A stretch of DNA of 26,927 nucleotides, taken from Nemertoderma westbladi. Lineage: Eukaryota; Xenacoelomorpha; Nemertodermatida; Nemertodermatidae. How positions within the stretch are numbered: the first letter of the stretch is position 1; each line of letters opens with the position of its first letter. Under the pieces are notes generated by a model, which worked only from the letters and a program-made list of their open reading frames with translations, had not been told where the DNA came from and did not search any database. This document shows, one piece after another, positions 8,085 to 17,474 of this stretch. Made by a program: the position numbers and the translations under genes. Location: NCBI GenBank assembly GCA_032718475.1, contig JAUCBJ010002632.1, positions 1 through 26,927 on the forward strand, given 5' to 3'.

Positions 8085-10742
8085 TTGGATCTAAACCCGA
8101 TAAAAATACCTGTAATATTGCACTTTGGAATGTCGAGGGGGCCGGGTCAACCATTGATTCAACAGTGGACGACACATTCGTGTCAACCAATGTACTGTTA
8201 CATATGGAAACCCTAACAAATAGCGGGTGATTCCAGGTTTCTCTTGTTTCAATGTAGACTCTGTGAGGGGAGATCAGGGTCGCCCACGAGGAGGTGTTTC
8301 AATTGCTATGAACTCAAGGATCGCTACGATAAGTAAAGCCCGAAACTCCGGTGAAAATATTATTTCTGTTGAAACAGACAGGTTTCTATTTATCGTTGCA
8401 TATTTCCAACCAAAGACTGAAGTATGTAAAATCTTACTAGAACTTATAAACACCAAAAATGCGTCCAGAGTTAAGTGCTCAAAACCAATCTTACTGGCGG
8501 GAGACTTCAACTGTCGCCTCGACAAGTCTGAGGAAAGAGGTGAAACTCTCAGCTGCGGACTGCTCGGTGCTGGTTTACACTGTCTCAATGATCCAAATAT
8601 AGCCACCTATCATAGCGGGAATAGTCAGAGCACTGTAGACCTCGTCTTCGTGGACGCTTCACTTCTTGATAGATCATCGCTTTCGGTTACCCCAACGATA
8701 AACACGAAGCACCAGTGGATCTCGATCAAGATTTCGCTTGACCATGATTGCGCGGATAGAACGCATAAGGCTGTTCCGATTCTTAAAATCGACCCCGACA
8801 AGCTGGAAGACTCTTTGTACCCGCAAGAATTCAATAACGCCTTATCGAACGGAATCGACCAAGCTTACAATTATGTTACCTCAGCAATAACTTGCTCCAA
8901 GGCGACCAAACGCGAACGGAAGTCCAAACCATGGTTTGATTCTACCGGTTACCAGTCTAAGAGTGAACTCACTTCGTCCTTTCATGAGATGAAGTGTATG
9001 CGAACTGCAGAAAGTTGTGAGAACTACTCATTCCGGCAACGCCAATACATGAATCTTATTCCAGACAAGAAGAAACTATATTCCGCATAGTGGGAAGCTA
9101 AGCTCATCTCTGATTGTGAGGAGGATAAATCTTCCTTTTGGAAAATACTAAGAATTAACTCGAAAAGCAACAAGTTTCTGAGGAGGATTGGGAGAACCAT
9201 TTCCAATCTCTCCTAAATCGTGATATAGTTGAAGAACTTCATGATTTAGACTCTAATAACTGTGACGAGTTAGATGCTCCAATCGCTGCCACCGAACTAA
9301 CTAAAGCTGTAAATGATCAGAAAAACGGAAAAGCCCCTGGACCCGACGGAATCACTAACGAGGTGCTTAAAACTGGATTCGGCCATTTACTTCCCTTCCT
9401 AATGGTGCTATTTTTGATGTATTTTAATTTCGTGGTCCGCCCACTTGCATGGTTGACCTCATACCTCATTCCCCTCTACAAGGGAAAAGGTGCAAGGTCC
9501 TCTCCAAACTCGTACCGTGGAATCACTCTCCTTTCGAATCTGCTGAAAATCTACATTGCTATTCTGGGCAACAGACTATATGCATGGGCGGAGAGCTGCA
9601 ACGTTTTGCACAACGCCCAGTATGGTTTCCGCCGCATGCGGTCCACTATAATGGCTGTCACGGTCTTCCACCAGCGCATCCAGAGATCTCTCTCTATTCC
9701 AGGTGGTCACACCTACTGTGTATTTATAGATTTCACGAAAGCTTTCGACAGTTTAGACAGGCATCTTTTATGTTTGAAAATGTCGAGGCTGGGAATCAGC
9801 AGAAAGTTTATCACTGCGATCTGGTCGATATTAGCAATAAACTACATCTGTATATGTATCGGAGATTATGTATTAGAACCTATCTCGCAAACAACCAGGG
9901 TTATTCAGGGAGACAAACTCTCCCCACTCTTCTTCAGCTTATTTGTATCGGATCTCCCCCTTCTTCTCTCTACGGTGTTATGCATGGTAATCATGTATGC
10001 TGACGACCTGGTAATTGTATCCGACTCTTTAGAAGAAGTCCAACAAAGTCTAAAGAAGCTGGAAACTTATTGCCTCCAAAACAAACTACACATCAACCTC
10101 CTGAAGACAAAGGCAGTTAAATTCAGATGCGGCGGTTGCCTTGCTCAATCAGACGTATTATGGTACGATGGTCAGAAGATCGAATTTGCCTCATCGTTCA
10201 ACTATCAAGGAGAAGTTCTATCAACAAAAAATGGTCCAAGTAGTCACTATCGCCACCTTTACAATAAAGGTTTCGCAGCATGTGCCCTTTTAGCCGGTAG
10301 AGTGAAGCTTACGCTCATATCTGTCAACTCTGCAAAGCATCTGTGGATCACGTTGATTCTTCCAGTAGTCACATACGGTTGCTCCACATTCCTTGACGGC
10401 GATCCAATAAACCTTGACCATGTGCAAAAAGTTAGATCGTTTTACTGGAAAATGTGGTGTGGAATCAGCAAGTATGATTCCTCCTCATCAATTTTGATTG
10501 CCATTGACAATCCTGCCGAGAGTCCAGTTAACCTGGAGTACCTTACTGGCTTCCATCGCCGTGCCGCTGCACAACTAGTCTCAAACGGCTGCCACCAGCG
10601 CCTTTGCTCTACTCTGAATGCTGGCGGCCATGCGACTCATATGTCTGTTGGATCTGCAGTCAGCCAGCAACAACAATGCTGCACTACCTTCATTGCACAG
10701 TTCCTTCCTCACCCAACAATCTTCGAAGTTCGCCGTTCCTGA
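8085..10742 (+). pseudogene. jockey/CR1-like LINE ORF2: endonuclease plus reverse transcriptase, nearly complete
   Basis: The AP-endonuclease domain, which nicks the target, begins with NIALWNVEG near 8110. It shifts frame near 8225 and continues to 9090 with GRPRGGVSIA, the catalytic LAGDFNCRLD (GDFN at about 8500-8511) and STVDLVFV. The usual final S-D-H motif reads NTKHQWIS. A TAG at 9088 interrupts the frame, and a shift near 9177 moves to the RT frame (9177-10742). RT blocks: NGKAPGPDGI, SYRGITLLSN, QYGFRRMRST, motif A VFIDFTKAFDSLD (from about 9720), motif B VIQGDKLSP (about 9900), motif C MYADDLVIV (YADD 9996-10007), then HINLLKTKAVKF and a C-terminal domain. The protein would be about 880 residues, near full ORF2 length; no ORF1 was recognised upstream. 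Three lesions make it inactive, but the long open RT frame indicates moderate age. Confidence 0.9.
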
Positions 10743-10980
10743 TGTCCTTGGAGCATTTCGCAGAGTAGAATATCTCATCCCATGCTCAATTAGACCCCAT
10801 TTACAGTTATCATAATCAATTTATTTATGTTTCCTCTATAGTCATTGTTATACAACGGTATTCCTCAGAGATTCTGTGTTTTATTGTATTAATTTTATTA
10901 TATTAATTTGTTTTATTATATTAATTTGTGCTAATTGTCATTCAACATTCATATGCATGAATAAAACAGTCTTCAAGTTC
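10743..10980 (+). other. Probable 3' tail of the LINE, with short tandem repeat
   Basis: AT-rich sequence after the RT stop. A roughly 17-bp word like TTTTATTATATTAATTT is repeated three times imperfectly (about 10878-10928), and an AATAAA signal lies near 10960. Short terminal repeats are common LINE 3' tails; the exact element end and a target duplication could not be placed. Confidence 0.5.
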
Positions 10981-11307
10981 AATAGTAATTTTTTTTTTAA
11001 AGTTTATCGAGAAATAAAACTTCAATTAGATGCGACCAACTGCTGTAAATTTATAGCCTGTTGAGTTTTAGTTCCAAAATTTGATTGTGAGTTATCTCAC
11101 TTTCGGGACTGATTTTCATTTTGTTCTTTGCTGCGCTTTTGAAGCCCGTTGTGCAAAGTATTCTCCAGGATGACACATATGCTCTATCGCACAAATAGTA
11201 TATGAGGCAACAATGGCCGAGATCACCAAAATTGGTTGGTAAATTCCATGTTGGTATCATACCAACTCACTATGATCTAAGATTTATTAAGATCTAAAAT
11301 TATCAAG
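10981..11307. other. AT-rich region without a recognised gene
   Basis: Short frames on both strands lack family signatures. Nothing else was recognised. Confidence 0.45.
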
Positions 11308-11501
11308 ATGGGGATTTTCGGGTCGGTGATTTAATTTCCGACGTCAGTTTTAATGTTTGGTGGTATCTAATATATCTGTATGACGGTTTGTCTATCTGTC
11401 TGTCTTCTAAATTTTGATGGACAAACAGGCAGACGGAAAGACAGCAATAATTCGAAAACTAAAAGATCTCGCCAAGCCATTTTAAGATTTGAAATCCCCA
11501 T
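11308..11501. repeat. Possible MITE-like element with 10-bp inverted ends
   Basis: ATGGGGATTT at 11308-11317 is matched by its reverse complement AAATCCCCAT at 11492-11501. Inside, a CTGT-rich stretch (GTTTGTC at 11386) faces an ACAG-rich stretch (GACAAAC at 11420), so the middle can also fold. No flanking duplication was identified, so this may be a chance inverted repeat. Confidence 0.35.
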
Positions 11502-11568
11502 TAAATTCTGCATCAGATGAAACAAAAAACAAAATATGTGAAAATTTTACCACATGAGGGGCTACCAA

Positions 11569-11587
11569 CCCCCCCCCCCCCCCCCCC
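11569..11587 (+). repeat. Poly-C tract, 19 nt
   Basis: Uninterrupted run of 19 C on the plus strand, followed by TCGCCCTCCCC. Third and longest of the poly-C tracts; about 170 bp upstream of the ShKT exon. Confidence 0.97.
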
Positions 11588-11760
11588 TCGCCCTCCCCTT
11601 AAGGTGAGTATCAGATTTGTAGGTGATTAAATAGGATATTTCTTTGGATAGTTTGATAATTCGATGGTAATATTTTTCATTATTTTTGTCGTTTATTCCA
11701 ATCAAGCTTCTGAATTACACTAGATACAACTCATCATCATACATCGTTTTTTTTTTTCAG

Positions 11761-11883
11761 ATATGCCACTATGTAGAGATTATCATCCATCATGTGCTTA
11801 CTGGGCAAATATTGGTGAATGTGTAAACAACCCAGGTTGGATGCTTCCTAATTGCATGGTGTCATGCGATACATGTCCTGATG
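11761..11883 (+). CDS. ShKT (SXC) domain exon
   Basis: A 123-bp exon is flanked by a strong acceptor (T-rich run ending in CAG at 11760) and a GTTAGT donor at 11884. It is symmetrical, phase 1 to phase 1, like a shuffled module. It encodes one ShKT domain with six cysteines spaced C-x6-C-x8-C-x10-C-x3-C-x2-C, including CRDYHPSC, the GEC followed by NNPGWM, and CMVSCDTC. In known families this disulfide-knotted fold is attached to secreted metalloproteases and oxidases, and also occurs in channel-blocking peptides; nothing here says which role applies. The metalloprotease exon at 3273-3445 is on the same strand and ends in a compatible phase, so both may belong to one secreted protease gene. 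That linkage is inference across 8.3 kb. Confidence 0.85.
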
Positions 11884-12315
11884 GTTAGTACCTGAAAGTG
11901 TGCAAATTAATATTGTAATGATTTATTTAATATAAAACCCCTCCAAACCCACTTCATTCCTTTTCTGCGATATATATTCTGAATCAAAATAATAAAATAA
12001 TTTCTTAATTCTGACCGTATTTTATTCCAAAGCATCACTTAAGTAATCGTGTGACGAAATAATGTAATTAGTCCACAGTACTCAAAATATCGACAGCTCA
12101 TTTCATAGAGCTTCCAGGCCGCATCATGGAAATATTGAATCTATCAATTAAAAATGGCCAATACAAAATCCTAATCCAAGGTCAGTCCCTTCTTTTTCTT
12201 TTCTTTTTTTTCCTTTCCTCTTATATGATGGCGACAATCATTCAGAGCTTTATCAACAAGATCAATAACCCCATGAATTTATTGTACTGGCCTACAACAT
12301 ATGGCCTCTTGATAT
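11884..12315. other. Putative intron sequence after the ShKT exon
   Basis: AT-rich sequence with a pyrimidine run near 12186-12220. No further ShKT module or other exon was recognised. Confidence 0.4.
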
Positions 12316-12636
12316 CTACTTTAGAAGACTTGGATCAATCCCGGGTTGTTCCACTCTGAAGCAGCTTTTGCTGATCAATGTTACAACATTATTGTCATTC
12401 CAGGACACAATTTCGATTCCAGAATTAGTATTGGTACAGAAGTCAAACTCACTACTCATCTTCTTACTAGTCTCAACTTTCGAACTAATTGAACATTTCC
12501 CAATGCGGTTCTCTCTACAGTATCCGTACCTGTGGCACAAAATCCCTGAGACAGTAATTGTGTGGAGAACACAGATGAAGCTGGATTTTATATGGATAGC
12601 AACAAGAGGATGCCAGCATCCATTGTTTGTATCCAA
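12316..12636 (-). other. Unassigned cysteine-containing open frame
   Basis: A 106-residue open frame on the minus strand contains six cysteines (for example GCWHPL, CHRYGYC and KCSI). It has no start with good context; its first codon is TTG. It resembles a secreted or extracellular exon in composition, but no family was recognised. The plus strand is also partly open over the same stretch (for example CVENTDEAGFY near 12560), so either strand, or neither, could be coding. Confidence 0.25.
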
Positions 12637-12879
12637 AAATTGTAAAAGTTAAAGTTAAACATAAAAGTTACAATTTATCTCCTGGAATCATATTCTAGGC
12701 ATGGTATGTTGACCTTACTAGATCATATCTAATATCCTTATCCAATTCCAATGACCAGTAATGTTTTAAATTAGCCCAGCAATTGTATCCAGAAAGTGAC
12801 ATAATTCCAAAAAAACAATAAGTGCAAACAACTGATGATCAAAATTTTGTTTATTGTGGTCCTTCTTATTATATTTAAC
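12637..12879. other. AT-rich region without a recognised gene
   Basis: No feature was recognised besides short A/T-rich words (for example repeated AAAGTTA near 12645-12670). Confidence 0.4.
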
Positions 12880-12975
12880 TATATTCACTAGATTTAGATC
12901 AAATATTTCCTCCAACTTAATCGTCGCTATATTCACAAGATTTAGATGAAATATTTCCTCCAACTTAATCTTCGC
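12880..12975. repeat. 48-bp tandem duplication
   Basis: Two adjacent 48-bp copies start with TATATTCAC at 12880 and 12928 and end in CAACTTAATC(G/T)TCGC; they differ at only a few positions. A third copy starts at 12976 but diverges after about eight bases. Confidence 0.95.
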
Positions 12976-13240
12976 TATATTCCACTCAGACTAAACAGTT
13001 AGATAGAATTTATTCTGTTTGAAACTTTGTTTCATCTTGTTGTTACATAAACTGACCCGCTCAACTTTACACTCCTTAGGAAGATTTACAATTTTTGATG
13101 TTTCTATAACTTGGTTCTCGGTTTTATTCAGTCGGTGGTGCTGTTTTGCCAATGCTTACTACTTGTTCATCTATTTCAATATTGGCATCATGAATGTGTA
13201 CTTCACTATTTTCATCCTGAATCACAAAAGTAAATATACC
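12976..13240. other. Left flank of the BEL insertion
   Basis: No gene was recognised. The last five bases, ATACC (13236-13240), are the left copy of the target duplication of the BEL/Pao element. The left flank does not show the endonuclease homology seen in the right flank, so the target was at or next to the 5' end of that RTE-like fragment. Confidence 0.6.
13236..13240. repeat. Target-site duplication, left copy (ATACC)
   Basis: ATACC directly precedes the TG of the left LTR and is repeated directly after the CA of the right LTR (25380-25384). Five base pairs fits BEL/Pao integration. Confidence 0.95.
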
Positions 13241-14417
13241 TGTTCGCGCTTTCAGACCTTTGGCAGTTTAACCCGCCAAATTAGGATGTCTTCTAGATAA
13301 TAAATCGCTTTAGCCTCTAACAAGTATTTGATTCACTACACTAGTTGAAACCAATCTGTGCGCGATCATTCACCCGTTGGATATACCCGGGAGATTGATT
13401 TCGACAGCTTAATCGTATTGCTATGTAAGCCTAATGTATTATTCGACTGACAGTATTATATAATCTCTGACAATATTATTCACCTTCGGGGAATATTAAC
13501 AGTTCCTTTAGGACGTGGCGCTCTATCTATATAAACAGAGTTATGACTTAAACTACTCACAACGATATGGCTTAGTTACAATTCACATATATGGCGCATT
13601 CTTTAGGAAATGCTTCGTTATCAGTCTCACTCATACACAATGCTGCACAATACTGCACACTAATCTGCCGATCTTCACTGATTTTAGTCACATATAAAAG
13701 GAACACGGACCGAATCATGTAGGGTCTATCAAATAACATTAGATTCACTTCAAACCACTTTAACATAAGTCACAATTGTTATATGTAACCCTTCTCTCTT
13801 ACCTTCGGTATATCAAGAATATTGGGTTTCGGGGTTATTTATCGTTATTCCAAATATAATAATTCATCAACCATATTATGAAGAACTGACAGTAAATAGC
13901 AGTATAACAATATAAAGTATGCACAGGTTGTTTGATTAGGTATGGTTGAATGTATGGTATGCAGATAACGGATATATGTCCTTATAATTAAGCCTACTAG
14001 TGTAAGGCTAAAGCAAAAAGCACAAAAATACTCCAAAGCCGTTCTTCCTGGCTTAGACTAACCAACAACACTGATAAGAATAACTATAAGAATACCAGCT
14101 ACCCTTATTCCACGAAGCTCCCGTCCAACACAGAGAAAGAGCAGTGAGATAGGAAAATTCAGTTCAGTAGCTCTGTGATAGGTCAAAATCAAAGCCAACT
14201 CAAATTCTATTGGCAGATACAGAAATAGGGCTATGACGCAACTTTCCTAGGCTGGTTGGCCGATTAAACGGAGCCCAGATACCTTCGTACAGCAAATCAG
14301 TCAATAAGCTGGTAGCTTGCACTATTTTAGCTATAGATCCCTTTTAGAGTATTCTAGCGACCGGGGGGAACTGGCCAGCAAGGCAAACGAACCAGTTATC
14401 CCACAAAAGCTTTTACA
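13241..14417 (-). repeat. 3' LTR of the BEL/Pao element
   Basis: 1177 bp, nearly identical to 24202-25379. Plus-strand ends are TGTTCGCGC and TTTTACA, giving TGTAAAAGC...GCGCGAACA on the element strand. Differences from the other copy: cccGttgg versus cccAttgg, aacaGag versus aacaCag, gttaTcag versus gttaAcag, and G6 versus G7. Short open frames within it are present in both copies and are not credible genes. Confidence 0.97.
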
Positions 14418-14425
14418 CCGCTCCC
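14418..14425 (-). other. Candidate polypurine tract
   Basis: On the element strand GGGAGCGG lies directly before the TG of the 3' LTR, the position at which a polypurine tract primes plus-strand DNA synthesis. It is short and imperfect in sequence context, so the call rests mainly on position. It supports the minus orientation of the element. Confidence 0.6.
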
Positions 14426-14495
14426 AGAAAATGGGATTTAAGTCTATAAAATATACAAAATCACAGTTTCTAAAATATAAAAATACTCTAAACAG

Positions 14496-14786
14496 TTAGT
14501 CTTTCTTGCGCGGACGGCGTTTACGCAGTTTTTTAAAGCTAGCAAGAGTCTTTTTCTCTTTGGGGCGAGCCACTTTACAAGGAGGGCTATAACTCCTGGG
14601 TGAAGGGTGCAATATGATTGCATCAGAAGGTTTGGGTTTACGGTCGGTGTCTCGTCCATTTCGATATGCTTCTCCTCGAGCTGATTTTCCTCCGCTTATC
14701 ATGGGATACGTTCGTCCAAAACTCTCGCAGAGAATAGGGTTTTCTAAGCTTGATATCTTCTTAGAGATTCGAGATTTCCCAATCAA
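14496..14786 (-). other. Unassigned basic open frame near the 3' LTR
   Basis: A 96-codon minus-strand frame starts with ATG and ends in a strongly basic stretch (KKLRKRRPRKKD), stopping about 80 bp before the 3' LTR. It lies where some LTR elements carry an extra gene. No family was recognised: no signal peptide, no membrane segment, no zinc ligands. It could be a remnant of an accessory ORF or a chance frame. Confidence 0.3.
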
Positions 14787-16640
14787 ACTGAGATAAGGCC
14801 AATTCGTTTATCGATTGGACTTACTGTTATAACTTACGTTTATCTGAACAAACGCAGGTGTCTTTTTTGATCTTTATAGAATAGCGTTTAACTCGTTTCG
14901 TACAACGCTCTCCTTCACCTTGATGAAGGGTTGTATCGCGTTAAACGGGGACGACCATACGGTTGGATAGTGATATTAGGTGTCCGCGTCACAATCCGGC
15001 TAAGTAAGATGGGCAGCTAGCTAGAAATCACTGTCGGAGTGTTACCGATTAATTGTTAGGGTAGCACTAGATCTTTGAACAGTGAATACAGTCCGCGAGG
15101 ATCCGCGACACCACCAGGATCGCAGGTCTGAGGTCCAACTAAGGAATGAGGAGGTTTGACCGAGTATTCCGGGACTCTGATCGTAGGTTTACTCCAGGAT
15201 CGTTCGAACCGAGTGAGCATAGGTGATACGTCAAACAAGTTTCGCTCGAAACTCCAGTAAATATAACGAGCACAACTGTGTTTAACACAACGTTTCCGTG
15301 GATGTTTATGTCTTTCCGTTTATTGGCTGGGTCTAGGGCATTTATCGTAATAATACCAAAGACGCACGTCTGGTAGGGGAAACGCGGATGATATTTATTT
15401 GTTGTTACAATGCTTCTATCAAGAATTCCAAATATATGTTGGAGTTACCGCGTTTATTTGTTTCTTTAATGTCTTTTCTTTCGAGTCGATTTCGAATAGG
15501 ATTTTGCATTAGAATTTTGGTTTATCGTTTCGACTCCTCTGGGTAGGATATGTTCGACATAGTCCGTATCGTGTAAATCGATAGAATGGCCAATGGTTAA
15601 GAAGTCCATATACATACCATTACAATGCGTGTAGCGAGCGGTGAATTTTCCATAGTCCAATTCACGCGTAAGTTACTTCCAGGAAATCGTAGGTTCGATA
15701 TAACAACCATCATCCTTCGTAGTAGTTGGACTAGTATCACCGCGTATCAAGCTATCAACAAACGCTTGAAAGTAGAGTATATCGCTCCCTGATACCAAGA
15801 CCATCTTCTATCAACTCCGTCATATCTGCTATATATGAGTTTATTAATATTATAATGAGTTTATATTTAGGCTAGCGAGCGTCGCTGCCTACCCCAATCA
15901 GCCCCCGGACAGTGCGAGATCCTCAGCGCCGATGTGTCGTCGCCGCTGTACTTTCGCCAACGACGTAGCCGCACAACGACAACGACAACCGGCACAAGTC
16001 ACTCGACTGTCCGTCCCAAAGGCTTAGATACACCTCAGGTTCTTACTGGAGAGTTAGGGTTACTTTCACAATTGCGACTCGCTACTGTAAACACACCTTA
16101 GTAGTAACATTCGCCTATAAACTCACAAATACCACACACACAACTTGTCACAAATTACACACACTCAGACCATTTGTCCGTTAGTCAATGCCTTCCAGAA
16201 TGTCACTGTATTATTATGTATCCTTGGATACTAGCAGTGCGCTATTTATTCCCTATGCTATTCAATGGGACAAGCTTTCTATTGTTCTTTTAACTCAATT
16301 CTAATTCTAGCGTGGTTGTTGCTATGGTGACATTATGCAAAGCTAGCGGTAGAATTAGGGTAATTCCAATGCATACAGATCTGGGATGTTATTTAATAGT
16401 AATTCTCTAATGGTCAATGTCCGGTTTTATACATGACTTTATGAATTTTATCGGCTATTGACTATGTTTGGGAGACTTTCGCACACTCATACGCATAATA
16501 AGATAAATCTCCGCTCCCTTGATCTATTAATTAATGGAATTTTGGGAATGTTATAAATTGCGTAAAAATGGCAATTTATTAAATTCATTAAAAGGCGTGA
16601 ATTTAAATTTATTCCCTGAAATTTTATTATTTGATAATTA
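14787..16640 (-). other. Unassigned 3' region of the BEL element
   Basis: No retroviral-type domain was recognised. Short partly open minus-strand segments occur (for example 15056-15300 and 15466-15660), including a hydrophobic stretch (VVLNTVVLVIFTG, near 15270) that resembles a signal peptide, but several frames are open at once and no continuous gene can be drawn. A GC-richer patch lies at 15875-16020. An imperfect hairpin lies at 14885-14947. Confidence 0.4.
14885..14947. other. Imperfect long hairpin in the BEL 3' region
   Basis: Three nested perfect stems: CGTTTAAC (14885-14892) with GTTAAACG (14940-14947); TACAAC (14901-14906) with GTTGTA (14930-14935); CCTTCA (14912-14917) with TGAAGG (14924-14929), closing a six-base loop. 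The inner two stems stack directly on the 3' side, with a five-base bulge on the other. It would fold in RNA or single-stranded DNA; its role is unknown. Confidence 0.7.
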
Positions 16641-16649
16641 AATTGACAT

Positions 16650-16990
16650 ATTTTGATTCTAGAACATGTCTGGGGACACAAGATCCTTAATTCTATGAAA
16701 ATTGTCCTTTTAAGAATATCGGTAAATGCTACGATATTTTAATTGACTAGAATTGTTGAAGGATCTGAATTTTACAGATTTGATTTATTAGATTTGCAAA
16801 TATTAAATAATTAATATTTGAGATGGGCACCGATTTATTCCAGAACTTGTCTGGGGACGTTAACCACTGATTCTAGAATTTGTCTTTCAAGTATATCGGT
16901 GGGTGCCGCGATATCTTAATCGACTAGAATTGCAGATGGTCAAAGGGTTTAACAGATTTATTTTGCGTTATACGCCACTGTTAAAGGGAC
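16650..16990. repeat. 181-bp tandem duplication inside the BEL 3' region
   Basis: Two diverged copies with landmarks AGAACATGTCTGGGGAC (16661) and AGAACTTGTCTGGGGAC (16842), then AT(A)TCGGT(A/G) and GACTAGAATTG, spaced by 181 bp. The copies have diverged more than the two LTRs have, so the duplication predates this insertion. Confidence 0.85.
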
Positions 16991-17474
16991 ATCACGCTAC
17001 TATATGTATTATTTAATAATACGCAATATCGCACGAAGCAATGTCAGTGTGAAGAGGCAAGTCGTTTCCAAGGTCTACCCAGAGCTTGGTTTAGCCGAGA
17101 CACGAGGATCTGAACTTTGCATTCCTAATACTCTGCCTACCAATAATACTTAAATATAGTAGTGGCTTTATTGTACTTTAATAAGTACGGACATTTCATC
17201 TTACTGTAGTTACGTATTTGTAATGTAATACGGACAGTAAGGAAGAAGGAAAAGAATTATTTCTTGCCGTCGCACTAAATATATATTATAAGTAATTACG
17301 TACGCAATAAGCACGAATATATTGCACTATTCTACTAAATAATCGCTAAATAATATTCTAGTAAATAAAATTAAATAAAACGATTATAATAAAATTACAT
17401 AGTAATACATACGTAAATATAAAAACAATAAAATAATATAAAATAATAGAGTCACACGCCCACTCCATATGTTG
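16991..17474. other. AT-rich spacer downstream of the BEL gag-protease frame
   Basis: From about 17270 to 17460 the sequence is very AT-rich with repeated AAATAA-type words. No gene was recognised. Confidence 0.5.

Noticed and set aside
9449-10003. 184-codon frame overlapping the LINE RT
   Set aside because: It is an alternative frame of the RT sequence; motifs A, B and C all fall in the other frame.
13680-13700. TATA-like box (CATATAAAAGG) on the plus strand in both LTRs
   Set aside because: It is antisense to the element's gag frame, and such words are expected in AT-rich DNA. An antisense promoter is possible but unsupported.
13515-13766. Short frames inside the LTR, repeated at 24476-24727
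   Set aside because: Their near-identity in both LTRs reflects LTR homogenisation, not coding constraint. No domain was recognised.
14820-15000. Captured cysteine-knot growth-factor or env-like peptide
   Set aside because: One frame ends in a CVC motif that is superficially similar, but other frames on both strands are equally open and no continuous domain exists.
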